A DNA stretch of 64,000 bases, taken from positions 210,223 to 274,222 of the forward strand of contig NZ_RBZU01000010.1 in the NCBI RefSeq assembly GCF_003628125.1, read 5' to 3'. Position 1 is the first letter of the stretch. Every line of letters begins with the position of its first letter. Under the pieces are notes generated by a model. That model was given only the letters and a program-made list of their open reading frames with translations. It ran no database searches and was not told where the DNA came from. Positions 1 to 8,902 of the stretch are shown here, one piece after another. Made by a program: the position numbers and the translations under genes. Origin of the DNA: Pararobbsia silviterrae. Lineage in GTDB: Bacteria > Pseudomonadota > Gammaproteobacteria > Burkholderiales > Burkholderiaceae.

Positions 1-311
1 CGCTCGGTCTTGCATGCCTGCCGATCGCCGCGCATGCGCCGCTTGCGATCTGGGTCGCCGCATCGGTCGCGATGATCGTCTATGCGATGGCCTTGCCCGA
101 GCGTTACGACATCGCATGCGGCGCGTTCGCGTTCACCTTGATCGTCACGCTCGCGGCAAGCGGCGAACATTCGGTCGCGTTCCTCGTCGCGCGCGCCTGG
201 GAGACGATCGTCGGCGGACTGCTCGGCGTCGTGATGGCGTGGGTCGTGTTGCCGCTCAAGACCCCACACGTCGCACACGTGCGCGGCGCGGTACCGCGCG
301 AATCGTCGTGA
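1..311 (+). CDS. FUSC-family (fusaric acid resistance-type) membrane protein, C-terminal fragment
   Basis: The gene enters from the left edge of the window, and only about the last 102 residues are visible, reading from base 3. The fragment has two hydrophobic stretches separated by a short polar segment, then a conserved-looking part in which an Arg-Ala-Trp-Glu-Thr motif leads into a Gly-rich membrane segment ending VVLP. This is how the second membrane half of FUSC/YccS-type aromatic-acid efflux proteins ends. These inner-membrane proteins usually work with a membrane-fusion partner, which would lie outside the window. The family call rests on a short piece, so the exact subfamily is uncertain. 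Confidence 0.6.
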   Translation, partial: LGLACLPIAAHAPLAIWVAASVAMIVYAMALPERYDIACGAFAFTLIVTLAASGEHSVAFLVARAWETIVGGLLGVVMAWVVLPLKTPHVAHVRGAVPRESS

Positions 312-708
312 AGTGACGCGCGGTCCGCCCGCCCGGTCCGGTCCGGTCCGGTCCGGTTCCGTCCCGTCCCGTCACGTCCCGTCACGTCACGTCACGTCAC
401 GGGCACGGGCACGGGCACGGGCACGGGCACGGGCACGGGCACACACGATTCGAACTCGCGCGCCCCGGTCATCGGGAAGCGCTTTGCGCGTGCCAGACAT
501 CTCGGGCGTCGCGCTATCCGCTACACCCCGTCCATTCTCAAAATCGAGTCAACATTCCTTTCGAATCGAAAGGTCTTCCTTTCTTCTTAATATCGGCACC
601 CCTCAAATGCGACTGATTCTTATCTACACAACCACTCGACGCTAGACAGCCGGCTATCGCGGGATTCGCGCGCCGTCGTCACGCGCGTCAATCTTTCGAG
701 GATCGCCC
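312..708. repeat. Intergenic gap with three abutting short tandem repeats
   Basis: No gene is seen between the FUSC fragment and the TonB receptor. Positions 334-357 are a run of GGTCC units. Positions 361-400 are a run of GTCCC/GTCAC units. Positions 400-442 are about seven GGGCAC units. The last 200 bases before the receptor are less GC-rich and probably carry its promoter. The receptor start at 709 is preceded by a GAGGATC ribosome-binding stretch. Confidence 0.75.
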
Positions 709-3000
709 ATGCAAGACCGCCGACCGACACGCACGCGCTCGCCGCGCGGCCCGCGAACGCTCGTCATTCACGCGCTGCTCGCGGTCGGTGTTCTCGGCTC
801 GGGCTCGGCGTTCGCCGACGTCGAGCCGACACGCGACGCCGAAGACGACACGACGACCGCGCCGGCCGGCCGTGCCGGACGGCCGGCGCAAACGCGGACC
901 GTCTCGTCGGGCGCACCGCCGCAGGGGACGGCCGACGACGATACGACGCGCGCGGCACATGCGACGACGCCCGTATCCGGCTCGACCGAACACGCGTTAC
1001 CCGAAATCGCCGTGACCGGCGAGCGGACCCACGGCTTCGCGCCCTCGGCGGTGGACACCGGCCCCTATCGCGGCGTCGATGCGCTCGACGTGCCCGCGAC
1101 CGTCCATGTCGTCACAGGCAGCGTCATCGACGCCCAGGGCGACACGGGGCTCTACGATGCGTTGCGCAATGTCGCGGGCGTCACGCGTCAGCAACTCAGC
1201 GGCGTCGCCTACGACAATCTCGCCGTGCGCGGCATTCCGTTGAACAATCGCTCGAGCTACTACTTCAATGGCGTGCTTCCGATCACGAACCTCGTCTGGA
1301 TGCCGATGGCCGATAAGGATCGCGTCGAAGTCCTCAAGGGCGCATCGGCGCTCTACTACGGATTCGCGACACCGGCCGGCATCGTCAACCTCGTGACCAA
1401 ACGCCCGGGTCCCAAGCCCGTCACGAGCGTGTCGCTGCTCGGCGATTCGAACGGCGGATACGGCGCGCGTGCCGACATCGGTCGCCGCTTCGGCCCCGAC
1501 GATCGCTTCGGTATCCGGATCAATGCGATGGACGAACACGCGGCCCCGCCGATCGATCACGACGACGGCGAACGCAAGTTCATCGGCGCGGCGCTCGACT
1601 GGCGCGTCGACGACCGGCTCGCACTCCAGTACGACTTCGAACACATCGACACGCGCATCGTCGAACAGGCCGGCATCGCGCTGCCGCCGCCCGGCAAGAA
1701 CGGGCGCATTGCATTGCCGCGCATGCCCGATCCGAGCCGCCTGCTATCGGGAGCCGACTACCCGACGCACGCCAGCGCCGACACGCATCTGCTGCGCGCC
1801 GACTATGCGGTGTCGACAAACTGGAGCATCAACGCCGCGCTCGGCGAGTCGGTGACGCATCGCGACCGCTGGAACTGGATCTTCCAGAAGTACAACCGGC
1901 AGACCGGCGCGGGCCAGGTGCAGGCGACGCAGCAAAACGGCCAGCAATACGAAAACTGGACCGCGCGCGTCGAGACGAACGGCCTCTTCAAGACCGGACC
2001 GCTCGCGCACGATCTGACGATCGGCGTTTCGCAGGTGAGCTTCCGTCAACCGGATTTCGTCTCGTACCACTACACAGCTGCCCAGAATCTCTACAACCCC
2101 GTCGAGATCACGACGCTCAAGCCTGCGGGCGCGGCGAAGCCTTTCTACGCGCAGCACGTGAAGAACAGCGGCGTCTACGTCTATGACCGGATCGCGCTCA
2201 CGCCGCGACTCGAATTCGTGCCGGGCGTCCGGCGCTCGGTCTATTCGGCATCGCAAGCCGGAGCCGGGACATCGAGCCTCGGCAAGACCACGCCGTCGGC
2301 GAGCCTCGTGTTTCGCCTCACGCCCGACACGAGCGTCTATGCGAGCTATATCGAGGCGCTCGAATCCGCGGGCAACGCGCCCGCGACGGCCGAGAACGCC
2401 TATGCGATCCTGCCCGCGGTCGTCAGCACGCAGATCGAAACCGGCATACGAAGCCGATTGACGCCCGGGCTGCTCGCGTCGTTCGCGCTGTTCGACCTGC
2501 GCCAACCGGCGGCCGGACCCGATGCGCGGAACGTCTACGTGCTCGACGGCACGACGCGCTATCGCGGCGGCGAGTTCTCGCTGCAGGGCGATGTCATGCG
2601 GTATCTGTCGTTGACCGGCGCCCTCGTCTATCTCGACGCGCGGCAGATCGACTCGCCCGACACCGCGTTGCGCGGCAAAGTCCCCGAGAACACGGCACGC
2701 CTGAGCGCAACGCTGTTCGCCGACTATCGGATGCCGTTCGCGCCGGGACTCGCGGTCAACGGGGGCCTGACCTACATCGGCCCGCGCGCCGTCAACGACG
2801 CGAACCAGGCCTGGATCGGCGGCTACACGCTCTATACCGCAGGGCTGCGATACACGACGCGCCTCTACGGCAAACGTGCGACCTTCCAGGCCAACCTTGA
2901 AAATGCGAGCGACAAGCGCTACTGGAGCGCGGCCGGCAACGGTTTGCTCGGCGTCGGGCTCGGCCGCACGCTCAAGCTCGCGTCGACGATCGCGTTCTGA
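709..3000 (+). CDS. TonB-dependent siderophore receptor
   Basis: This 763-residue outer-membrane receptor should import a ferric siderophore with energy from TonB-ExbBD. A signal peptide covers about residues 1-36, ending Ala-Phe-Ala. A long polar linker follows, then a TonB-box-like EIAVTGE at about 99-105. The plug domain spans about 125-235 and has the canonical RVEVLKG, Y-G and GIVNLVTKRP motifs. The 22-strand barrel fills the rest and ends in the usual terminal Phe. No secretin-like signalling domain is present, so it is a plain receptor and not a transducer. It stands alone, with no siderophore synthesis genes nearby, so the ligand may be a xenosiderophore. The specific substrate cannot be read from sequence. 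Confidence 0.92.
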   Translation: MQDRRPTRTRSPRGPRTLVIHALLAVGVLGSGSAFADVEPTRDAEDDTTTAPAGRAGRPAQTRTVSSGAPPQGTADDDTTRAAHATTPVSGSTEHALPEIAVTGERTHGFAPSAVDTGPYRGVDALDVPATVHVVTGSVIDAQGDTGLYDALRNVAGVTRQQLSGVAYDNLAVRGIPLNNRSSYYFNGVLPITNLVWMPMADKDRVEVLKGASALYYGFATPAGIVNLVTKRPGPKPVTSVSLLGDSNGGYGARADIGRRFGPDDRFGIRINAMDEHAAPPIDHDDGERKFIGAALDWRVDDRLALQYDFEHIDTRIVEQAGIALPPPGKNGRIALPRMPDPSRLLSGADYPTHASADTHLLRADYAVSTNWSINAALGESVTHRDRWNWIFQKYNRQTGAGQVQATQQNGQQYENWTARVETNGLFKTGPLAHDLTIGVSQVSFRQPDFVSYHYTAAQNLYNPVEITTLKPAGAAKPFYAQHVKNSGVYVYDRIALTPRLEFVPGVRRSVYSASQAGAGTSSLGKTTPSASLVFRLTPDTSVYASYIEALESAGNAPATAENAYAILPAVVSTQIETGIRSRLTPGLLASFALFDLRQPAAGPDARNVYVLDGTTRYRGGEFSLQGDVMRYLSLTGALVYLDARQIDSPDTALRGKVPENTARLSATLFADYRMPFAPGLAVNGGLTYIGPRAVNDANQAWIGGYTLYTAGLRYTTRLYGKRATFQANLENASDKRYWSAAGNGLLGVGLGRTLKLASTIAF

Positions 3001-3027
3001 TCGACGGCCCGACCGCAACCCGCGCGC

Positions 3028-3651
3028 TCAGACGATCGACGGTCCGCCATACGGCGCAAACGCGGGCCGCTGCGCGATGCGTTCAAGATACGCCGCGACC
3101 GCGGGCAGCTCGGGACGATCGAACGGCGTGCCGAACCAGCGATTCACCGAGAGTCCGATCGGAATGTCGGCCAGCGTGAAACGATCGCCCGCGACGTAGG
3201 CCTGCGTGCGTTCGAGTTGCGCGTCGAGAATCGACATGCATCGCGTCCAGCTCCGGATCGCGAGATCGATCTGCGCGCGATCCTGATGCGCGGGCGATCG
3301 CCGCGCGAGTCCGAGAAACGCGTAGCTCCACGAGCGGTTGAGGTCCGTGGCCTGCCAATCGATCCACTGATCGGCGCGCGCGCGCAACTGTGCATCCAAC
3401 GGATACAGATGCTCGCCGCCATAGCGATTCGCGAGATATCGAATGATCGCGTTCGATTCCCACAGCACGAATGCACCGTCGCGAATGACCGGGACCTGCG
3501 CATTCGGATTCAGCGCGAGGAATTCGGGGGCATCGGTCGATCGAAAGCCCGACCCCCAGTCTTCGCGCTCGAATGGAATGTCGAGTTCCGCGCACGTCCA
3601 AAGCACTTTGCGGACGTTGATCGACGGAATCTTGCCAAGTATCTGAAGCAT
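3028..3651 (-). CDS. Glutathione S-transferase family protein
   Basis: The protein has 207 residues and the two-domain GST layout. An N-terminal thioredoxin fold (about 1-80) carries the [10 protein letters not shown] stretch with the cis-Pro and the [10 protein letters not shown] helix that binds the glutathione gamma-glutamyl group. An all-helical C-terminal domain (about 90-205) has the [10 protein letters not shown]-capping-box motif. A longer reading frame extends upstream, but the Met at 3651 gives the normal family length and has a GAAGGA ribosome-binding site. It converges on the TonB receptor with only 27 bp between them. GSTs conjugate or isomerise electrophiles in the cytosol; the substrate here is unknown. 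Confidence 0.9.
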   Translation of the reverse strand: MLQILGKIPSINVRKVLWTCAELDIPFEREDWGSGFRSTDAPEFLALNPNAQVPVIRDGAFVLWESNAIIRYLANRYGGEHLYPLDAQLRARADQWIDWQATDLNRSWSYAFLGLARRSPAHQDRAQIDLAIRSWTRCMSILDAQLERTQAYVAGDRFTLADIPIGLSVNRWFGTPFDRPELPAVAAYLERIAQRPAFAPYGGPSIV

Positions 3652-3752
3652 GCGGCGTCCTTCGTGGTGGAAACGGCAACGCCCGGACATCGGGCGCGAA
3701 GTGCATACGAACGGCTCGCAGTCGACGCGGCGACGCAATGACGCAACGACGG

Positions 3753-4328
3753 CTAAAGCGGCTTGGCCGAAACGATATCCGATGCGCGCGCGAAATGGCC
3801 GGCGCCGAGATGATGAATCGTATGCAGCGCGGCATTCGACGCGTCGACATTCCAGTGACCGTTCGCGAAGATCCGGCTGTCGGCGGCGGCGGCCACGACC
3901 TCGCCGAAACACGTGTCGTACGCATCCTCGGTATGCGGCTCGGGAATCAATCGGCATTCGAGCCACGCGGCGCAGCCCGTCTCCACAAGCGGCAAACCCA
4001 GCACGGGGCCCTCGATCGACTCGATCCCGTAGCGCGCGAATTTGTCGACGTCACGACCGCTCGTCGAACCGACCGCATACGTGAGGTCGATCGCCGCGAC
4101 CCCGGGAATGCAGATCCCGAACGTGCCGCTCTCGGCGACGAGCTCGCGCGTGAAGGTGCGCTTGTCGATCACGACGGCAATCCGGGGCGGCGTAAATTCG
4201 ACGGGCATCGACCAGGCCGCCGCCATGATGTTGCGGCGAGCGCCTGACGCGCTCGTCACGAGGATCGTCGGTCCATGATTGACGAGCCGACTCGCGTGCT
4301 CGAGCGCAACGGGCTGGAAAGCGTTCAT
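3753..4328 (-). CDS. Flavin reductase-like FMN-binding protein
   Basis: The 191-residue protein matches the flavin reductase/DUF447-like split-barrel fold that binds FMN and uses NAD(P)H, often to feed a two-component monooxygenase. Typical features are the early [10 protein letters not shown] strand, the [11 protein letters not shown] segment that contacts flavin, the PPRIAVVID strand and a late HWN motif. The chosen start at 4328 gives the family length; a longer frame upstream looks non-coding. It lies 101 bp upstream of the GST gene on the same strand, so the two may be co-transcribed for detoxification. No partner oxygenase is visible. Confidence 0.85.
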   Translation of the reverse strand: MNAFQPVALEHASRLVNHGPTILVTSASGARRNIMAAAWSMPVEFTPPRIAVVIDKRTFTRELVAESGTFGICIPGVAAIDLTYAVGSTSGRDVDKFARYGIESIEGPVLGLPLVETGCAAWLECRLIPEPHTEDAYDTCFGEVVAAAADSRIFANGHWNVDASNAALHTIHHLGAGHFARASDIVSAKPL

Positions 4329-4547
4329 GTGTTTGGGCAAAAGATGCGCCGGACGCGATGACGGCCGCGAGCGCGCTCGCGAAGCGGCCCGCGACATGCG
4401 GATGCGCCAGCGTCGTGCATCATGCCATAGACGGACTGGACGCCCTGCGTCGGAGGCTTCGCGACGCGTGCCGCATCGTTTCGCGCGCGCGTTCGGCGCG
4501 CAATCCGCGTGCGATCCTCAGGCAAGCGGTGCGCGATTAAAGCGCGA

Positions 4548-4985
4548 TCAATGCGCGACTTCGCCCACGCGAACGAACTCGACGAGCAGATTCTTGAGCA
4601 TCGACGCATTCGACGTGCCGAACGCGCGCTCGACTTCGGTATGCGCGCGTTCGACATCATGCTGAACGCGATCGACGAGCGCGCGCCCCTCGTCGGTGAT
4701 CGAGGCATACGTGCGCCGCTTGTGCGACGGATCGCGCATCTTGTTCACGAGCTTGCGCTCGTCGAGCCGGTCGACGTTCATGGCGAGCGTCGCGACGTTC
4801 GTCAGCGCCTTGTCGCGGAGTTCCTTGAAGGTGTGCTGACGCGGTCCGTCGAACGAGAGCAGGATCCGGTATTGCTCTTCATTAAGTGATTCACGCGCAA
4901 GGCATTGTGCGGTCTCGGTACGCATGAGCCGGTCGGCCACAAGGAGCAGGCGATAGAGAGTGGGTTCCACACGTGGATCATGCAT
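4548..4985 (-). CDS. MarR-family transcriptional regulator
   Basis: The 145-residue protein has the MarR winged-helix layout. Helices with a C-A-R-E-S-LNEEQYRILLSF segment lead into the recognition helix and the wing (KRRTYASITDEGRALV), and a C-terminal dimerisation helix follows. It reads in the same direction as the flavin reductase and GST genes downstream, with a 219-bp gap, and may control them. That link is inference from position. A Met 20 codons further upstream (5045) is possible, but the extra residues are Pro-rich and unlike the family, so 4985 is preferred. Confidence 0.88.
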   Translation of the reverse strand: MHDPRVEPTLYRLLLVADRLMRTETAQCLARESLNEEQYRILLSFDGPRQHTFKELRDKALTNVATLAMNVDRLDERKLVNKMRDPSHKRRTYASITDEGRALVDRVQHDVERAHTEVERAFGTSNASMLKNLLVEFVRVGEVAH

Positions 4986-5422
4986 GGTCTTGACGCGAAT
5001 CGTTCCGTTCGGGGGCGGCCCCGCAGGGAGCCGGAATGATTCCAAATGATCCCAGAGCCAACCTTAAATCCAGCTTAAGCAAAAACCGCGCTGTATTCGA
5101 CCCGTCAGCGAACCCGAATTGCTCGATGGTGGTCGCCGCGCACCGGCAACCGTCCGTGTGATCCGTGCGATGTATGCGATCTGCCGCGATCGAGCGATCG
5201 CCGCATCGGCAATCCGTTCGATATCCGCACGCCGAGCCCGGCCGTTGCGCGGGCTACGGTATGTTTTGCCCGAATAGATCCATGTCTTCAAAAGCGTGAT
5301 ACTGCCTTCGGCCGATCGCCGAATCCTCAAGCGCGTCGGCATCTTCACAACGGGCTCATAGAGCGTGAATTCATCCGCGCGGCCGCACACGACGGCCGGG
5401 TGTGCGGTGACAGGAGACGAAG
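4986..5422. other. Intergenic region between two divergent genes
   Basis: About 437 bp lie between the MarR gene (leftward) and a small hypothetical gene (rightward). No convincing reading frame was found. A promoter for the MarR gene should lie in the left part. The right end carries the ribosome-binding site AGGAGACGAAG of the next gene. Confidence 0.5.
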
Positions 5423-5890
5423 GTGAAGCTTTTCAGGAGGGGCGCGTGCGTACGGATGTCCGTCTGGCTAAGACGGCGCTGGGAAGACGCGTGCGCAGGG
5501 TACCGATCGCGCGCGGGTTTCAGGGCGGGGGATGGCGCGTCCGGCCGCGCGAATATGCGGGATCACCGCGCCGCGGACGCCGTGGCCCCGATCATGCCCA
5601 GGCTGGCGCCCGGTCTGCGCCGTTATGCCGAGCCCATCGAAATCCGTGCATGCGCCGAGCGGACCACCCGCGAGGCCTCGCTGTACGGACCGCCCGGACC
5701 GACGCCGGACGAACCCTACCCCGCCTCGGCGTCGATGGACGTCATTGAAGCCTATGTGGACGTCATCCGGCGCGCGCAGGGCAAACCGACGCTCGCCGAG
5801 ATCGATCCCGGTATGCCGCACTATGAAACGCATCTCGAAGACTTCGTGCGCGACGTATTCCGCACGATGACGCTTCACGACCACGGCTGA
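5423..5890 (+). CDS. Hypothetical protein, 155 aa, GTG start
   Basis: No family was recognised. The frame opens with GTG directly behind a good ribosome-binding site (AGGAGACG), and the downstream codons show the strong G/C third-position bias of real genes here. The N-terminal third is Arg-rich and less protein-like, so translation from the Met at about residue 45 is also possible. The C-terminal half is acidic and soluble, with a Pro-rich linker (PPGPTPDEPYP) followed by a helical stretch ending LHDHG. No membrane segment or signal peptide is seen. It stands alone and converges on the next gene. Confidence 0.6.
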   Translation: MKLFRRGACVRMSVWLRRRWEDACAGYRSRAGFRAGDGASGRANMRDHRAADAVAPIMPRLAPGLRRYAEPIEIRACAERTTREASLYGPPGPTPDEPYPASASMDVIEAYVDVIRRAQGKPTLAEIDPGMPHYETHLEDFVRDVFRTMTLHDHG

Positions 5891-5972
5891 CGACCCGTCG
5901 GCCCACGCGTCGCGAATCGACGACGCGCACGATACGCACGATATGGCGGCGACGGCCGTTTCAACCTCGGGG

Positions 5973-6194
5973 CTACATCCAGCCCGCGTACTTGATACCC
6001 GCAAACACCGCGCAAACGCCCGCGACGCTTAAACAGATGGCTCTGTTGAGAATCCAGCGGGGCAGCATTTCGCGCTGCTCGATCGTCATGCCTTGCGCGC
6101 CGAGCGCGAAATAGACGAAAACAACCGAGCCGATCAGCCAGCCGGCGACGCCGTACAGAGGCCCGACAATCGGGCTGGGGTCGAAATGTGCCAT
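5973..6194 (-). CDS. Small two-helix membrane protein, 73 aa
   Basis: This short protein has two hydrophobic helices, at about residues 14-33 and 50-68, joined by a charged loop (EQREMLPRW). That predicts a small inner-membrane hairpin protein. The start at 6194 has a strong GGAGGG ribosome-binding site. No function can be assigned. It is transcribed away from the glycosyltransferase gene, and the two share a 455-bp divergent gap. Confidence 0.7.
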   Translation of the reverse strand: MAHFDPSPIVGPLYGVAGWLIGSVVFVYFALGAQGMTIEQREMLPRWILNRAICLSVAGVCAVFAGIKYAGWM

Positions 6195-6649
6195 CGCGTG
6201 TCCCTCCGGTCTCGATCCTCGCGATGGCGGCGCACCCGGTCGCATGCTCGATGATCCGCTCCGGCGCCGCCCGATCGCGTATTGATGACGCTCAGACATC
6301 CGCAATATCGGCCCCGAATCAAAAATCTTTACAGATATGTGACATCGCGCCCTGACGGTCGCTCGATCGCGCGGACGCCGCATCCGGAGGCGCGTCTTGA
6401 CGCATCGTGGCATCCGGATCGGCCTATCTGATGCGGCGTCGTATCCCACACGTCCCGACAGTCATATCCCGATCATTTAGGGCCACGACAATGCCCGCAC
6501 GGTGCGCGCACGATCGACTGCGCGACACGCCGATGCGGCGACCGAGACATTCGGAAAGCCGCGGGACTTAAGGATGTCTTCAGATAGGCGAACCTAGAAT
6601 CGCCGGATATTTCGAGCCCGCCGCCGCCCGGCAAAGGACGCGTGAGTGC
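6195..6649. other. Divergent intergenic region without a gene
   Basis: These 455 bp between the small membrane protein and the HpnI-like glycosyltransferase contain no supported reading frame and no repeat. A run around 6320-6345 (AATCAAAAATCTTTACAG) is the most AT-rich part and may hold a promoter for the leftward gene. Confidence 0.4.
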
Positions 6650-7801
6650 ATGACAATCCATGAGATCCGGATGCTCGTAACCGTGTGCGTCGCGACAGCG
6701 GCCGCGCTCGGATGTCTGTATTCCATCGTGTCCAGCCTGCTCATGGCCTCGTTCTTCCGGCGTCCGCTCGGCGCGCCCGCCGCGTTTCCGGCCGTCACCG
6801 TGATCCGGCCCCTGCATGGCCGCGAACACGCGCTCGTCGACAACCTGTCGAGCTTTCTCGTCCAGGATTATCCGGGCCCCGTGCAATTCCTGTTCGGCGT
6901 GCACGACGCGCACGATCCCGCGCTCGAAGCCGTCGAAGCGATCCGCGCGCGCTATCCGCACGCCGACGTGACGGTCGTCGCCGACACGCGGCTGCACGGC
7001 CCGAATCGGAAAATCAGCAACATCGTGAACATGCTCGCGCATGCGAAGCACGCCGTATTCGTATTCGCCGACAGCGACGTCCACGCCTCGCCCGACACGC
7101 TGCGCCACGTCGTCGCGACACTTGAGGAGCCCGATGTCGGCCTTGTGAGCTGCCTGTTCCGCGGCCAGCCCGATCCGGGTTTCTGGCCGCGCGTATCGGC
7201 GGCGGCCTGCAACTATCACTTCGTGCCGAGCGTCGTGATCGGGCTCGTATCGAAGCTCGCGCGCCCGTGTTTCGGACCGATGATCGCGATGCGCCGCGAT
7301 ACGCTCGAACGCATCGGCGGCCTCACCCAGTTCTCGAGCCATCTCGCCGAAGACCACGCGATCGGCGAGGCCGTGCGCGCGATCGGTCTGCGCGTCGAGA
7401 TCCCGCCGTTCATCGTCACGCAAGCCTGCGTCGAGACCACGTCGCGCGCGTTCGTCCATCACGAACTCCGCGCGAGCCGCACGATCCGCCGGATCACGCC
7501 GCAGGGTCATCTGGGCTCGGTCATCACCTATCCGTTCGCGCTCGCCTTAATCGCCATGCTGCTCGCGGGCGCCGCGCCCTGGAGCCTCGTGCTGCTCGGC
7601 GTGGCGCTGCTCTCGCGACTGCATGTCGGCATTCAAGCCGATCGCGCGCTGGGACGCACGCTCCATGGGCTGGCGGTGCTGCCGCTTTGCGAATTGATGC
7701 TGTTTTATGTGTTCATCGCGAGCTTCCGGTCCTCGCGCGTTGTCTGGCGCGGACATCGTTTCAGTGTCGACGACAGCGGCCTCATGACGGCGCGCAAATA
7801 A
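6650..7801 (+). CDS. hpnI: HpnI-like family 2 glycosyltransferase (hopanoid/ceramide type)
   Basis: The 383-residue membrane-bound glycosyltransferase has an N-terminal anchor (about 8-32) and a GT-A domain. The domain includes the PAVTVIRPLHG start, a GPNRKISN loop, the FADSD metal-binding DxD-type motif near residue 140 and the acceptor-loop Asp in LAEDHAIGE. Two or three C-terminal membrane helices follow. This order fits the ceramide glucosyltransferase family, to which HpnI belongs. HpnI transfers N-acetylglucosamine to bacteriohopanetetrol or diploptene derivatives on the way to hopanoid head groups. No other hpn gene is adjacent, so hopanoid use is inferred. The usual RW of the late QxxRW motif appears as RASRT. 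Confidence 0.78.
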   Translation: MTIHEIRMLVTVCVATAAALGCLYSIVSSLLMASFFRRPLGAPAAFPAVTVIRPLHGREHALVDNLSSFLVQDYPGPVQFLFGVHDAHDPALEAVEAIRARYPHADVTVVADTRLHGPNRKISNIVNMLAHAKHAVFVFADSDVHASPDTLRHVVATLEEPDVGLVSCLFRGQPDPGFWPRVSAAACNYHFVPSVVIGLVSKLARPCFGPMIAMRRDTLERIGGLTQFSSHLAEDHAIGEAVRAIGLRVEIPPFIVTQACVETTSRAFVHHELRASRTIRRITPQGHLGSVITYPFALALIAMLLAGAAPWSLVLLGVALLSRLHVGIQADRALGRTLHGLAVLPLCELMLFYVFIASFRSSRVVWRGHRFSVDDSGLMTARK

Positions 7802-7945
7802 GTCCGAATAAGCGCGAATTCGCGCATCCGCGCCTGGCCGACCGGCATCGCGCAACGGCCGGGCTGGGCTGCGCCGGACCAGGCTGGGCTGGGCTGAATC
7901 GGCCTGTGCCGGGCCGCGTCGCGACGCCGTGTCGATCCGGCTCCA

Positions 7946-8701
7946 TCAATACTCGTCGTGCCGGCGCCACCAGATGCCGGTTTCGTTGCGCCCCTTCGGT
8001 GCGCGATCGAGCCATTGATACATGCCCCAGATCCCGTCGAGACCGCGCGCATAGGTCGAATACGCGTGATAGACGACGCCGTCCTCGAGCACGAAGGTAC
8101 TCATGCCGGGACGGTCGAGCGAATACGTCGCCGCGTCGGTACCGCATGTCGCCGCGAATTCGACGACCGGCGCGGGGGCGGGCACGGCATCCATCGCATG
8201 ACGCCCGCGCGCGTAGTTGTATTCGACGTCGCCGTCTCGCTGCTGCTGCGCGGTGAACGCCACGTTGAAATCGAAGCTGAACGCGTCGTCGGCCGACGAC
8301 GCCCACGGAAACGTCCATCCCATGCGCCGCTTATATTCGCGCAGCTTGGCGAGCGGCGCGCGCGACACCGCCGTCAACGAGACGTCGTGATGCGCGAGAT
8401 GCGTCACGAATCCGGCAAAGCCGTCCGCGATCGACGAGCACGACGGGCATCCGGCCCGGTAATCGGGTCCGAACATGAAGTGATAGACGAGCAATTGAGA
8501 ACGTCCGCCGAACAAATCGGCCAGCGTCGCGCGCCCGGCGTCGGTATCGAATTCGTAGTTCTTGTCGATGCGAACCCACGGCAACGCCTGACGTTGTCGC
8601 GCGAGCGCGTCGCTGCGCCGCGTGAGGTCCTTCTCGGCTTCGAGCAGATCGAGGCGCGCGGCGAGCCACGCCTCTCGCGTACCGGTCGGATGGGTTGCCA
8701 T
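7946..8701 (-). CDS. DUF899 thioredoxin-fold protein
   Basis: The 251-residue protein matches DUF899, a thioredoxin-like family common in Proteobacteria. An N-terminal helix (EAWLAARLDLLEAEK) is followed by a thioredoxin-type strand (LLVYHFMFG) and a CPSC motif at about residues 85-88. The tail is DGIWGMYQWLDRAPKGRNE. The family also shows the PWVRIDKNYEFD segment at 41-52, as here. A thiol redox role is expected but unproven. The Met start at 8701 has a GGAGGG ribosome-binding site. It is divergent from a helix-turn-helix gene that could regulate it. Its 3' flank at 7860-7930 is made of degenerate GGCTGGG words. Confidence 0.88.
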   Translation of the reverse strand: MATHPTGTREAWLAARLDLLEAEKDLTRRSDALARQRQALPWVRIDKNYEFDTDAGRATLADLFGGRSQLLVYHFMFGPDYRAGCPSCSSIADGFAGFVTHLAHHDVSLTAVSRAPLAKLREYKRRMGWTFPWASSADDAFSFDFNVAFTAQQQRDGDVEYNYARGRHAMDAVPAPAPVVEFAATCGTDAATYSLDRPGMSTFVLEDGVVYHAYSTYARGLDGIWGMYQWLDRAPKGRNETGIWWRRHDEY

Positions 8702-8902
8702 GGTTTCGCCCTCCTTCGAAGATCGAGTCCGGTCGATCGAACGATCGACACGGCCCGATAGTGGATCGAGCGGTCAGAGTAAGGCCGCTCAGGCCGCGAC
8801 GGGGAGTGACATGTTTGGCGCGATTCGTCCGCGACGTGTTCGAAGGCCATGCTAGATTGGCGCGACGCTCCGCTGCGAGGACACGCGTGTGACGAGGCTC
8901 GG

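Noticed and set aside
606..624. Weak Fur-box-like match upstream of the TonB receptor
   Set aside because: Only about 10-11 of 19 positions match the Fur consensus, which is not clearly better than chance; iron control of the receptor is likely on other grounds.
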